This document shows, piece by piece, positions 23,523-35,325 of a stretch of DNA of 64,000 nucleotides. Origin of the DNA: Branchiostoma floridae. Its lineage: Eukaryota; Chordata; Leptocardii; Amphioxiformes; Branchiostomatidae. A program made the translations under genes and the position numbers. Numbering within the stretch: position 1 is the first letter of the stretch; every line of letters starts with the position of its first letter. Location of the stretch: positions 9,216,567 through 9,280,566 of the forward strand of contig NC_049992.1 in NCBI RefSeq assembly GCF_000003815.2. Reading direction: 5' to 3'. The notes beneath the pieces are model-generated. The model was not told the origin of the DNA, made no database searches, and saw only the letters and a program-made list of their open reading frames with translations.

Positions 23523-24788
23523 CACTCAGCACAAAAAGTTTGGAATACCAACTTCGGTTGATCATATTTATGTTGTTTCTGCATCAATTTCAATATATTA
23601 TATATCTATAGAAAGCTTGCATGATTTTCTTTCCAATGGTATCAAACTCATTATCATTGTTAACTCATGGAACATACACTAGGCCTGCTAACGTGAGTGG
23701 GTCACGAAAAAAAAGTGCCCAAATTCCTCCGTTTCTGTTCAAAACTGTATCGTCCGGTTCAACCGTTGTTATGGCCGCGACAATGATTCAATCAATCCTT
23801 TTATCCCCTAACGTTTGGTATACAGAACATCCAAGTTTCTTTTTAGCATATCTAAGTAGAGTATTTTATGAGTGTAAATTCATGGAACGAGGACTAGGCC
23901 CGCTTACGTACAGGGGGTCCTAAAGATAAAGTGCCAAATTTACCCTACTAAAGTCAATCACTACATTCTGCTCATTTTCTTCCGTCAGTATTGACTTGTG
24001 AATGAAGGCAAGTTGAATAAACAGGACATGTCAATCAAAGCTACTATCACTTTATTCAAGCAAAAAATCTGAACCATGGCAAGAGGTGATCAATCGAGTG
24101 CTAGCCATAAGCCGTAGGAAGGCTATTCCACCCTAAGTCTGTGCTCCAACATCCAATGGTCCTTGCTCTGTGTGGACTGGTGTTGTAATCTAGCAGAATG
24201 GCATTTGGTCCAACATTGAAGCGGTAGAATGTTGCTACTGGATGGAGGATGGTGTCCCTATATGTCACCACATTAATTTGCCTGGAATGATGACAAGTCT
24301 TGTTTACCCTATGGTGGTTATACCGCCCCACACCATGACGCTGACTCCACCACCAAATGCCGAAAGTTACTCTTGCATTGTCAGCGTGCGGTTCTCCTTG
24401 CCGCATCCACGCATTAATTCTGCCATCCAACTATCGAAAGGGCAGATGAACTCTACTCAAGTGTACTAAAACCTTGCATGTTCCGTATACAAAATGTGAG
24501 GTGAAAAGAGGATTGATTGAACAAGTGACACACGCGCCAATAACAACAGGACAATGCAGTGTTGAACAGAAGTAGGGGAATTTGGGCACTTTTCTTTCGT
24601 GACCCACTCACGTAAGCAGGCCTTGTGCTCGTTTTATGTGTTTACAATCATAATAAGTTTGATACTGTACCATAGGAAAGAAAACCACATAAGCTTTCTA
24701 TTGATATATAATACATTGAAATTGATGCATAAATAACGGAAATATGATAAACCAAATATTTGATATTCCAAACTTTTTGTGCCGAGTG
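23523..24788 (-). mobile_element. Tc1/mariner-like transposon with decayed transposase
   Basis: 1266 bp. The ends CACTCAGCACAAAAAGTTTG and CAAACTTTTTGTGCCGAGTG are inverted, TA flanks each side (23521-23522, 24789-24790), and the inverted repeats extend about 220 bp inward. The length is typical of Tc1/mariner. The minus strand at 24101-24430 keeps a transposase-like stretch (VTYRDTILHP.., then LDYNTSPHRAR, resembling the family's QDNARPHRAR motif) followed by a premature stop; the DNA-binding N-terminus is missing. It is inactive. Confidence 0.85.
24101..24430 (-). pseudogene. Tc1-like transposase fragment
   Basis: About 109 codons on the minus strand inside the 1.27-kb element. YRDTILHPVATFYRF corresponds to the YRDEIL..PF region, and LLDYNTSPHRARTI to the conserved Asp-Asn..Pro-His block; the Asp-Asn pair is altered to Asp-Tyr-Asn. 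The expected downstream SPDLNPIE-type motif is broken by a stop at about 24101. The N-terminal helix-turn-helix part is absent. Confidence 0.7.
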
Positions 24789-24790
24789 TA

Positions 24791-25900
24791 TTTTTATCCA
24801 ACACTGACAAAGTTCTTATACCACTAGCTACTAGTACTGTTACTCTCCACGCAGAGGTATACTCCGACTGTTTTTCTTACGCATTTTATGCATTTTTCAT
24901 CGTGGTTTCAGGAGCATTTTGTACCGTTTTCTATCATATCGCCGGTTGGCACTCCTAAAGATACGCCAAAGACAGTCGGATCGGAACCTCTGCTTGGAGA
25001 GTACTGTCACTATAGATTTACAATGAACAAAGAGTTAGAAACTGTCATATACAGTGTTGTTGTATTCTACTTGTAATCGTTCTTTCGTAATGACTTCACA
25101 GCGATTTGCAAAGGGAATGGCAGGTGTGAGGAGAATAGGGGTGAAACAGTCTATCAATTCTGGGGTAAAGGCCCAAGTGATTAAGCATGTCGTGTGTTAA
25201 ATATATAGCTTCTTGACAGTAAAGCTTTCAGGATTTTGTTTAATCTATAAACTCAATTTAAAACCATATCCAAGGAAGGAAAAGGCATAAGCAAGTTAAA
25301 GAAGCAAAAGGGGAAAGGGGTGTGCGGAAATACAGACTTGAAATACAATTTTGACAAAAAAGATGTTTAGTTACATATTGTAGTTTTACTTTATTTGTTT
25401 TCAAAAAGTCTTATCCGGAATCCCTCCTATAATTTAAGTCTTGATAATGCTTCTTTGCTGTTTTTGTGAAGACAAAAATACTAGTAATGTAACGTTAAAG
25501 TTATGATTTAAATGACCAGACATAGCGCATGCCTATAAATAGTTGTTGATCGCCATCTAGGTATAGTCGGAGAAAGTGTTCAATCAATTTACGTATTAAC
25601 CAATGATCATAATACTGTTGTGATGTGATTTTCCACGCCATGAGGGGATCCATTTTTCAATGACATAATCAAATTAGCCTCCAGCATAGCATGAAATCTT
25701 CGCCGTTTTCAAAGGTTGACGGAAGACGGGGCCCACGAATTCTATAGTGTTGACTTCTGTATGTTGTATGTTGTACCTTTGCTAAATACTACAGAATAGC
25801 TGTACCTCGTAGCTGTGTTACATATACATTTAGCACCGAGAAATGGAGAAAAAAGCGTGACTGGTCTTTCTTGCAAAAAAAAGTATGCCGATACATTTAT
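24791..25900. other. Intergenic, no gene seen
   Basis: AT-rich. A fragment GGAACCTCTGCTTGGAGAGTA at about 24980 resembles a terminal repeat of the AATCTCC MITE family, with a partner CTCTCCACGCAGAGG at 24843. No gene. Confidence 0.35.
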
Positions 25901-25903
25901 TCT

Positions 25904-26060
25904 AATGGTCATCTGGACATTTATTTGATATCGGTTCTGTCAGTACTGTATCAAACGCTTTCTCGAAATCAATAACCACAAGTAAAACAAAGCATTGCCC
26001 AACGTCGCACATTGACGAAGAAACTGGTTGTCGAATCTGCCTCCCGATAAATGAGTGGGT
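25904..26060 (-). pseudogene. Non-LTR reverse transcriptase fragment, frameshifted, next to gap
   Basis: The minus strand reads GGRFDNQFLRQCATLGNALFYL in one frame and VIDFEKAFDTV in the neighbouring frame, matching the RT block that precedes and contains the first catalytic Asp (DFxKAFDxV). A frameshift separates them and the frame ends soon after. The upstream part may lie in the 958-base gap (26121-27078). Confidence 0.65.
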
Positions 26061-27078
26061 AAATAAAAGTTTAGTGAGTGAAATACGCAAGGCACGGGTT
26101 TGAGGACGCTGGTTGTGCGANNNNNNNNNNNNNNNNNNNNNNNNNNNNNNNNNNNNNNNNNNNNNNNNNNNNNNNNNNNNNNNNNNNNNNNNNNNNNNNN
26201 NNNNNNNNNNNNNNNNNNNNNNNNNNNNNNNNNNNNNNNNNNNNNNNNNNNNNNNNNNNNNNNNNNNNNNNNNNNNNNNNNNNNNNNNNNNNNNNNNNNN
26301 NNNNNNNNNNNNNNNNNNNNNNNNNNNNNNNNNNNNNNNNNNNNNNNNNNNNNNNNNNNNNNNNNNNNNNNNNNNNNNNNNNNNNNNNNNNNNNNNNNNN
26401 NNNNNNNNNNNNNNNNNNNNNNNNNNNNNNNNNNNNNNNNNNNNNNNNNNNNNNNNNNNNNNNNNNNNNNNNNNNNNNNNNNNNNNNNNNNNNNNNNNNN
26501 NNNNNNNNNNNNNNNNNNNNNNNNNNNNNNNNNNNNNNNNNNNNNNNNNNNNNNNNNNNNNNNNNNNNNNNNNNNNNNNNNNNNNNNNNNNNNNNNNNNN
26601 NNNNNNNNNNNNNNNNNNNNNNNNNNNNNNNNNNNNNNNNNNNNNNNNNNNNNNNNNNNNNNNNNNNNNNNNNNNNNNNNNNNNNNNNNNNNNNNNNNNN
26701 NNNNNNNNNNNNNNNNNNNNNNNNNNNNNNNNNNNNNNNNNNNNNNNNNNNNNNNNNNNNNNNNNNNNNNNNNNNNNNNNNNNNNNNNNNNNNNNNNNNN
26801 NNNNNNNNNNNNNNNNNNNNNNNNNNNNNNNNNNNNNNNNNNNNNNNNNNNNNNNNNNNNNNNNNNNNNNNNNNNNNNNNNNNNNNNNNNNNNNNNNNNN
26901 NNNNNNNNNNNNNNNNNNNNNNNNNNNNNNNNNNNNNNNNNNNNNNNNNNNNNNNNNNNNNNNNNNNNNNNNNNNNNNNNNNNNNNNNNNNNNNNNNNNN
27001 NNNNNNNNNNNNNNNNNNNNNNNNNNNNNNNNNNNNNNNNNNNNNNNNNNNNNNNNNNNNNNNNNNNNNNNNNNNNNN

Positions 27079-27269
27079 AGGTCCGCGGGGCCGAGTGCAT
27101 TGAGAGAGCACGGAACAGTACGCGGTACGCAGCACAACTATATCGATTATGTCATAGTGTATCTGACACCATTGCTACTCTGCCACCATTGAGTTGCTAT
27201 GGTTCGCATTGGGTTCAAAAACAACAATGGCGTTGTTTTACAAAGGCCAAAGTTTAACCATTGTCACTT
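27079..27269. other. Short flank after gap, no gene seen
   Basis: Open frames crossing the gap are artefacts of N runs. Confidence 0.4.
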
Positions 27270-27800
27270 GCCTACACAATGACATGGTCACTTGACCTCG
27301 ATGACCGACACTTTGACCTTGCCATCTTGTCTAAGAACCAGGTTGACCTGGCCGATAAGGTTTGATAGAACCTTCTTGACCTGACATATGGTGTAGATGT
27401 TGTGACTGTATAAGGTCCAAGGCATCCATCTTGAACGCCATAAAAACATTGCCAACCTTCGCCGACCTTTATCACGACCTTCCTCATTTATGAAGAACTT
27501 TATAACGAGACCATCTGCTATGGATGGTCACTTTGGCAATGCCATTGTCCTGAGCCCTGACCATCAGTCATGACCAGCACAACGAAATGGTCAGTTCATT
27601 GCTAACCTTTACGATGACCTTGGCATCTTGTGGAGACATTTTCCAAAAACATACCATATGGCATAGAGACAACATTACGAAAGTCATTGTACTATGGAAC
27701 TATAGAACTTGGCCACTACAATGAGGTGGTCAGTTGATAAATGACCACTGTCGTAACCTTGCCCTTTACACGATGGTCATTGCTATATTGACCATCTGGT
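27270..27800. repeat. Degenerate TGACC/GGTCA-rich repeat
   Basis: About 15 occurrences of TGACC or GGTCA in about 530 bp, in both orientations, mostly inside units like TGACCTTGCCATC. It resembles an eroded minisatellite; these motifs also match nuclear-receptor half-sites. Confidence 0.6.
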
Positions 27801-27834
27801 TTCCAGACTTAGAGAAAAATAGAATTACTGAATC

Positions 27835-28040
27835 CCTAAGGTTAACCCCATAGCTAGCCACAGTAAATGGCCGAGTATAGCAAAGCAAAAGACTCAAGAG
27901 GTCACGAGTTCGATTCCCGACATTTCTGGACAGACGTTATGTCCTCGGAACCTTTACCAATTTTCTTTCTCCACACATGTAAAATAGGAACCTGACTTTG
28001 GTCGGGGAGCTAAAAGACCGTGGAAGAAGAGGGGTGGGCT
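27835..28040 (+). repeat. tRNA-derived SINE-like unit
   Basis: GAGTTCGATTCCCGAC at about 27906 matches the Pol III B-box (GGTTCGANTCC) and is followed by a non-tRNA body (CCTCGGAACCTTTACC.., GTCGGGGAGCTAAAAG). The A-box region is weak and no cloverleaf is intact. Confidence 0.5.
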
Positions 28041-29023
28041 CAGACTTCATATGGTCTCAAGAGAGCACAATTGGCGAACAATTTTCGAATATCTTGGTAT
28101 AATGAATGAGCATTGCAATCTTTTGAACATTAAACGGACATTTAAAACGACGTGGATACCAGGTGTCAAATTCAAGTTGACATTGATAAATTTGTAAATC
28201 ATTATGAATTTTTGATGTGAAACATTGGACACACAGCTATCTGGATTCAATCATGGAGGACACCATGTGAGGCAGATATTAGCGTATATCACAAAAATAG
28301 TTGGTGTAATAAACTGATGATATCCATTTTGTGTTGTGATGAACATGGTCTGGCAAAAGTTTTCATAATACACATCCGATGTTACAGTGTGAGAGAAAAT
28401 ATGACAACAATCACTATGATAAACAGGAAGTGGGGAATAGTTACATATCCTGATTAATCAACGTCCGCCTAGCTGTTTTGTCTAGATGTTGCAACAAATC
28501 AGGTAATGAAACCATACACATTTTATACTTTAACATTCCAAAATACAGATTAAAACTAGAGTTCGGGGACCTCATACCTCCACGAAATATTAATTGCTTT
28601 TTTGTGGATGGTATGTATGTTTATAGTCGGTTGTATTTGAGAGTAATGGTTATAAATGTTATGGGAAAGTAGTGGTGTATTTATTTAATGACACAGAGGA
28701 TGTCCATCTGATTAGTAATTATTAAAATGTGACACTTAATTGTGTAATGTGCGTTTAAGAGGTCGACGGCATATGGTAGCGTGGTGTTCCTTAAGCTTGA
28801 TGTTTGGCATTTAAACTGTCTAAGGTTGTCAGCATTATTGAGGTTCGACTATGTGCCTCAGAGCGGTGTGGTGGGAGGAAGTTGGGAACTCAGAAAGAAG
28901 AAGGGATGTGGCCAACTTTAGTCAGATGGTGAATTGATTTTCCACCAATATGTCATAACATCAGCTGTTCACACGGTACAAAAATGAAATGCACACCTTT
29001 CCTCTGACAGCCCTACATCAACT
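28041..29023. other. Intergenic, no gene seen
   Basis: Short ORFs without domains; a gap follows (29024-29180). Confidence 0.4.
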
Positions 29024-29329
29024 NNNNNNNNNNNNNNNNNNNNNNNNNNNNNNNNNNNNNNNNNNNNNNNNNNNNNNNNNNNNNNNNNNNNNNNNNNNNN
29101 NNNNNNNNNNNNNNNNNNNNNNNNNNNNNNNNNNNNNNNNNNNNNNNNNNNNNNNNNNNNNNNNNNNNNNNNNNNNNNNNTAATGACATTTAATCACCAT
29201 GTTCACTCAAATAAGCAGTACAGTATGTGAGACATCCATACCTGTTAAGCATTACCGTTAAATGTACCTCAACTTCTTACAATTATACTTACGCTTCACA
29301 TCTCTATGATATCCTAAGCAGACATAAAT

Positions 29330-30050
29330 AAAACTAATTATCATATTAAAAAAACTCGGGGTTCCCCAAACGCTGTCATACAAATCACCTCACTATCTGC
29401 TTGGAGCTAAGCCCATTAACAAACACTTAAAGCACGATGCCTGTTCCAATATATCGCAGATATAGGGGGGTTTCTGATATTATTACATCGATTATAACGA
29501 CAGATACGGCGCCCAAAATCACATTGATTCGAGCTTTCATCACAGCCCACCAACACAACAAGTATGAAACCAATCCATCCAGCCGTTCTTGAGTAATCTT
29601 GTACACAGACAGAGACACATAACAGAAAATATAACCTCCATGACATTTCATGGAGGTAACTACTGTGCCAACTGTTACAAATATTTCAAACAGTCCTAAG
29701 CAGACATAAATAAAACTACTGGGGGTTCCCCAAACAGCTGTCACCTCACTATCTGCTTGCAGCTAAGCCCATTAACAAACACATACAGCACGATGCCTGT
29801 ACCAATATATCTCAAATATAGGGGTGATTTCTGATATTATTACATCGATTATAACGACAGATACGGCTTCCAAGATCTCATCGATTCGAGCTTTCATCAC
29901 ACCCCACCAACACAACAAGTATGAAACCAATCCATCCAGCCGTTCTTGAGTAATCATCTACACAGACAGAGACACATAACAGAAAATATAACCTCCATTC
30001 CATGACATTTCATGGAGGTAACAAGACATCTCGAAACCAGGAAATCTATA
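29330..30050. repeat. Two tandem copies of a ~350-bp dispersed repeat
   Basis: 29394-29720 and 29750-30025 share CTATCTGCTTGGAGCTAAGC, CATTAACAAACAC, ATTATTACATCGATTATAAC, CCACCAACACAACAAGTATG, AACCAATCCATCCAGCCGTT and ACAGACAGAGACACATAACA, ending in a CCTCCATG..CATGGAGG hairpin. A diverged reverse copy lies at about 60000-60180. ORFs here (SYLLCWWAVMKARI..) are repeat shadows. Confidence 0.8.
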
Positions 30051-30446
30051 GTACAACTGAGAAAATGTGGATTATATTGCTGTACTTCAGTCAAAATAGC
30101 GGGGATTTTTTTAAACATTATGCATACAAAGATAAAAGATGATTTTACATAAGCCATGGTGCATAGATACATATCTAAATTTTATATACCCTTAATTAGC
30201 TTATTCCAATGGGAAATAAGCAAGCCAATGTATGCTATCTCTTCCTTGTGATTTTAATGCATAGGAAGTCAGCCGTGCTATGATGAAATGGCATTTCATT
30301 AGAGCATTTTGTTTCTTATCGACATTTCTCAAGTGTTAAGCCGTCCATTAGTTTTATCTTCTACCTCAACAAAATAGAGATCATGCGGTATATCCACCCT
30401 TTATACCGCCCTTACATGCACAAAGTCTCTCACACCACAATAGGCG
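30051..30446. other. Intergenic, no gene seen
   Basis: Nothing recognised. Confidence 0.35.
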
Positions 30447-30698
30447 TAAAGGTGCGCTCCAACCGCACTTGCGTCAAGCTTGCGTCACTGCGGGGGTTCG
30501 TTCACTGAAGAGACTGTTTCGTTATTTTCTCCTATTTTTTATAATTCAAATATTGCGTAATACCTAAAAGTATGACTTAGAAGACGACAAAATACACAAA
30601 AAGAAAGAAAATTCGTTCTTTATTTCTGAAATTTGTAAGTATCTTTCGAACCCCGCAGTGACGCAAGCTTGACACAAATGCGGTGGGAGCGCACTTTA
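30447..30698. mobile_element. MITE, TAAAGGTGCRCTC family, copy 1
   Basis: 252 bp. TAAAGGTGCGCTCC at the left pairs with GGGAGCGCACTTTA at the right; inner arms CTTGCGTCACTGCGGGG / CCCCGCAGTGACGCAAG also pair. The body (TTATTTTCTCC, ATATTGCGTAA, AAAATTCGTTCTTTAT) matches 33621-33878. Confidence 0.85.
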
Positions 30699-31310
30699 AA
30701 GTACAAAGGCTCAAACCTGTTTACAACATTAACACGATTTTTCCGGATCGAAACTCGGTTTCGAGTGTTAAGGGCACCGATATCGATATAGGCTGTGTAC
30801 TACCAAAATAATAAGAGGAGAGTGTGATTTTCTTTTACACAATCCAAGACACATTGAACGGTAGATAGCGCTTGTACAATTGCTCAGGACACCAAAATAT
30901 CGGAGTCTTGAAAGCGGGTTCATTTTGTAATAGTCTCCAACGCAGGCGCCTCCCTCGGCCTTTTCTAAAAATTTAGTTGTTAGACCGAATGCAGAAAATT
31001 CTGTGTAGGTAAAGAAATATAAACTAAAGACGTCTGCACTTAATTCCACAATTGCGATTCAATATCCATTCCACCTGGAGAACATGAATATATATTGAAA
31101 GATTTTTTCCTCCTTGGTGGTCAGAATTGATAAGATCGGAAATACTGCGTATCCATTTTGTCTATCTGATTGCACAACAAAGATAAGGATGACCACTATC
31201 AACATATCCCTTCCTTTGCATGCCCTATTTTCTGCACCTGTGCAGCTGCAATCTTTACCAAAATATGTGAAACAAAAAGACTTTTAATTAGTTGTTATGA
31301 GCATAAGTTG
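30699..31310. other. Intergenic, no gene seen
   Basis: An ORF at 30768-31049 on - has no recognisable domain. Confidence 0.35.
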
Positions 31311-31625
31311 TTATAGTGGGGTCGTGGGGTGTAACGGAAGGGTTTGGGGACCGTAACCTAGGGGTTCCGGGTTCAAATCCGTACACCGGCCTTGTAACAT
31401 TGGGGGAAAGGCTAGTATTTCACGACTTTCGAGTAACTAGGTAAGGTTAGGGCGGTCCCTCGGATAGAGCGTTGAATGTAGGTCCCGTGTTTGTTGACAT
31501 CAACACACCAAGCTCGTAAAAGAACCCATCACACTCATGAAAAGGAGGCCTAGGTGTCCTTCCCGCTGAGTGGGCCAATCACATCTGTCCGGATATGCAG
31601 CTTGTGATTGTGTGTTGCGCTATAT
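31311..31625 (+). mobile_element. tRNA-derived SINE-like element
   Basis: 31318-31390 resembles a tRNA gene half: an A-box-like GGGGTGTAACGG and a B-box GGGTTCAAATCC. An unrelated body follows (GGTCCCTCGGATAGAGCG, GTAAAAGAACCCATCACAC, GTCCGGATATGCAGCTTGTG) that recurs at 3960-4178. Internal Pol III promotion is inferred. Not a functional tRNA, since the 3' acceptor arm does not close. Confidence 0.6.
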
Positions 31626-31640
31626 GAAACTTTAAGCTAA

Positions 31641-31930
31641 GGGCACAACCCGCCGTACGTGAAAATACGTGCTGTCTACGTGCCAAAACGTGGGCAATCT
31701 TTTGGGATCCGTAAGAATCCGACGGATTTTGGAGCACGCAGACACGCCGTAGAACTTTACCTGCAGGCAAAACTTTGTGTGCCATCAGGCTGCGGATTCG
31801 CCACCCGTACGTGCCAGGACGGGCGACGCGCCTGCCCTGTACAGCCTGAACATTTTCAGAAATACGTGGTGGACGTGGCCTCCCCCAAAAAAACGTACGG
31901 ACAAATTGCACGTACGGCGGGTTGTGCCCT
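31641..31930. mobile_element. MITE, GGGCACAACCCG family
   Basis: 290 bp with terminal GGGCACAACCCGCCGTACGT and ACGTACGGCGGGTTGTGCCC, an exact inverted pair; further ACGTG/CACGTA arms lie inside. TTTAAGC text lies outside both ends. A second, partial copy is at 35773-35860. Confidence 0.85.
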
Positions 31931-32225
31931 TGGCTTTAAGCGATTTACAGGGTAAGCAATTTAAAAAGCAAACAGCAGTGCCATGTGGCCATGCGCTGAT
32001 GTTGTGAGACGGTGTTGTGCGAGTAATTGTACTGTACATTTTATATTTTATTTTTTAATTCCCTTGTATTAATAGAAATCAACGCGAGGATTGTGCACAC
32101 ATGTAGGTGTGTAATCAACTGTTATGCTGATTGACGACTTATGAATATATATTTTTATGTGGGCCGGAAAATACATATCCAATACACATTAGCAAAAGGA
32201 ACACACACATACGCACATACACAAG

Positions 32226-32256
<31 letters not shown>

Positions 32257-33354
32257 ATATGACATTATCAAATGCGTATCTCAATGTATCCTTAATATCA
32301 CCGTTCAACAAACACCTTGAAAAGTTGAGCCGAAAAGTTTAGGTCATTGCGGGCTGCCTTTCATATATTTATCTATTTATTTCAAGCAAACCTACATGGG
32401 CAGGAAGCTGTAGTCTTCCTGAATTGAGTAAAGTTTAGCACATTTGGCATAAAAACACATAAATATATAAATCTTCGTGGTTTATTTTCTCACTACATTT
32501 TTATCAGCCCATTTTGTTTCCTGATCCACCGTATTCACGATCAGACAACGAGTTATTGGGTGGTCCGTTTCTGAATGGCGACTCTTGCCTCAAGCAATGC
32601 GGGGCCACATGGCTAGTTTGTCCCGAGCCCAAGCCATCATTGTGTTACACCCGTACCGGTACTTTAAAAGTAACAACTATCAACTGTAGAATCTATTCGC
32701 AATAGATTCGTATCAGTCACATCCTATGGGAGCTTAATTAACAGCCATTTAATTTTACAAACTACCTATTATGCAATTACGTCTATTGTTCTAACGAACA
32801 ATGAGAGAGTATCGTTGGCAATTTGATAGAATCAACACTTGTTAGTTTTAAAGAAAAACTGTGAAAAGTGCCTACCCATGGAATTACTTTCAAATCACAA
32901 AGGTTATTCAGACAAATTAGTAAAGTATACAAGGTAGTATTCATGTTTGTTTTTTAATGCAGGGAAATGTCAGGAATATAGAGGAGATGAGTGCTATCTC
33001 ATGGTTATACACATCATGATTCGTATTTGTCACACCTTCTTTAGGGAGGTACCGGAACTGGTTCACCTGTTCGCACATTATTATCTTATCATCCAAAAAC
33101 TCGGCGAAATGAAACGGCTTTTAATTAAACTGAGATGGGCTAGATGTCAATCTATTGTTGATACTTATTTCACTCGTGGCATTGTGAAGCGATTGAGTTT
33201 TTTTTATTATCTTTACCTTCTCCAGTAAGGTTTTGGTTCTTTTTGTGTGTCTGCAAGCACACAGCCCATTCGCTGCGGATACACAGCTCCTTCGCTAAAA
33301 CATTTTTTGTACCAGAGGGGCTTCGTACTAAGGTTCTTTATGCAGGGAAAAGGG
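31931..33354. other. Intergenic, no gene seen
   Basis: (CA)n microsatellite at about 32226-32248. ORFs 32514-32705 and 32947-33228 have no recognisable domain. Confidence 0.4.
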
Positions 33355-33555
33355 TAGCCTCTACCAGGCTCCGCGGATCGGTGATCTAATTGTAGAAATT
33401 GGACAAATATAGTCAATAGTACGCTAGGCCGACCAGAGGAGTTATTTCCTCACCGCGAACTCTGGCCGGCCGACTCCCCTAGCGTACTAAATGTAGTTGA
33501 CTCTACTTATCCAATTTCTACAACTAGACCAATCCGCGGAGCCTGGTAGAGGCTA
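33355..33555. mobile_element. MITE, TAGYCTCTACCAGRCTCC family, copy 1
   Basis: 201 bp. TAGCCTCTACCAGGCTCCGC at the left is mirrored by GCGGAGCCTGGTAGAGGCTA at the right; GTAGAAATTGGACAAATA and its complement lie inside, and a GTACGCTAG/CTAGCGTAC pair at the core. Same family as 58470-58658 and related pieces at 41235-41429 and 42530-42791. Confidence 0.85.
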
Positions 33556-33620
33556 CCAGAAGTCTGCGAAGGAGGCTAGACACATCAAACATTTGGCACA
33601 TGCGGGTATCACCATATACG

Positions 33621-33878
33621 TAAAGGTGCACTCTGGATAACTGGACGTGGGGCACGCTTGCGGCATTGCTTCGTTCGTTCATTGCGCCACAGTTTTGTTA
33701 TTTTCTCCGATTTTTTTAATGATTCAGATATTGCGTAAGGCGTAAAAGTATGGCATAGAAGATGACAAAATACACAACAAGCAAGAAAATTCGTTCTTTA
33801 TCTCTGAAATCCGTTGAGTATCTTTCGAACCCCGCAATGCCACAAGCCTGCCCCACGTCCGGCGAGAGTGCACCTTTA
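33621..33878. mobile_element. MITE, TAAAGGTGCRCTC family, copy 2
   Basis: 258 bp with TAAAGGTGCACTC and GAGTGCACCTTTA ends. ACG on both outer sides may be a target duplication. The body matches 30447-30698. Confidence 0.85.
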
Positions 33879-34337
33879 ACGAATCGGCTTTTCATTTTCA
33901 CAGATAAGAGGTGCGACAGGTGTAGATAAAACAGATAAAACTTCAGGTGCAAAAAAACTCATACAGAAGATAAGGAGCATTACAGACTCCCAGCTGGACG
34001 TGTATTGTTTTAACTTTGACAGATACCATAATGGGTTGATTGGGTCATTTTTGCCACCCACACCTTGAGTTATTAGAGCAAAGAGAAGACACTCAAAGAG
34101 TAATGGAATTGTTTTATGGCAAGGAAAACATTGTTTTACCCTCGTAAATATGTCAATCACTTAACTGAACCGATAACATTTTGTTGCTCGTTGTGAAGCT
34201 TTTCAATTTCACATATTCCATTGTTTAGGGTTAAGAAAACATGACAATGTCAAGGCTATACATTTACAAAGGCGGAGTTAAAAGTAGCTCTTAACATGCA
34301 TATATAACACTAAATTTATTGTCTTTTGATTTTAAGC
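33879..34337. other. Intergenic, no gene seen
   Basis: ORFs on - (33716-34160) are domain-free. Confidence 0.35.
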
Positions 34338-35325
34338 TTTTATTCAAGATGTTACGGTGTCAGATTTCATTCAGGACCGATTCTAGCTTCTTCCCCGCTC
34401 CATGTCTGACACAAAGACTTTTCACACTAGCGGCTCAACAGGTGGCGGCATGTTTATGATAACATAGATCATCACTGGGAGAGACGCACACAGCGAGGCT
34501 GGAAACCATTTTTCCTGTGTGCAAGCGCTGAGAGACACGTTGGTGTGGTGATGATGGAAGATGTGGCAGATTTGACGCCGTCTTCTATAGATATTTGTTC
34601 AGCGGCGGGACATTTATCATGACGATGTTGTGTCTCTTTTCTTCTTTCAGTTTAGATGAACATTTTCTTTCAAATATCGTCGGTTGAGAAACTTCCTGTC
34701 TGGCTTTATGGGTGAAGTTTCTCGTGGGAAAATGGAAAATCATACAAACCTCGGGACAAAGAGAATCTGATAGTTCGGCACATTAAGGGAGTCTTTTCTG
34801 ACTCATAAAAACGGCTCTATTTTACGGAAAAGCTTATTGGCTTCAAATTTTGAACAGAAAGTCGAAATTCTCTGTTTTTCGAAGCAAAAAGAAACAAACT
34901 CAATTTCATTGTTCAAGGCGAACATGGTCTGCAATTACAATCGTTGTAACAGTTTCTTTACATAAAGGCCTTTTGCATGAAACGACACAATAAAGCACAT
35001 TTTTTCTACGTTTTTCCCCCGTGCCGTCGTTTTGTCCGCTCTCCAACAGTTCGCGTGGCCAAATCCCAGAACTCACGCTCCACAGTCAGGTCTCCTGTCC
35101 AATTGAAGCTGAGGTTAAGTAAACTCCTTTGTGTAATATTTGACCTCTGCTTCCAAACACAGCACCTTCTGCCCTCAGACTAACCCAGCTCTGTGGTTCC
35201 CTGCCCTTTGTGTAGTGGTTTCTAATCAAGTCTGTGTTGTTGGTGCTTTGATTCTACCCTTCCCTATTGTGGAGAAGTTCGGAACGCCCCACATTATGCG
35301 CACCTGACTTCCTTGTTTACCGCCC
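34338..35325. repeat. Copy B of the ~1-kb duplicated segment (inverted)
   Basis: It is the reverse complement of 16355-17320 with near identity over about 34338-34840 and about 35030-35325, and a diverged middle. The outer boundaries are abrupt (TTCAAGATGTTACGGTGTCA at the left). No terminal repeats found. Confidence 0.8.

Noticed and set aside
25902-27257. Open frames of 340-411 codons across 26121-27078
   Set aside because: They consist mostly of N; only the RT-like stub at 25904-26060 has support.
31318-31390. Functional tRNA gene
   Set aside because: B-box is present but the acceptor stem does not close and the sequence continues into a repeated SINE body.
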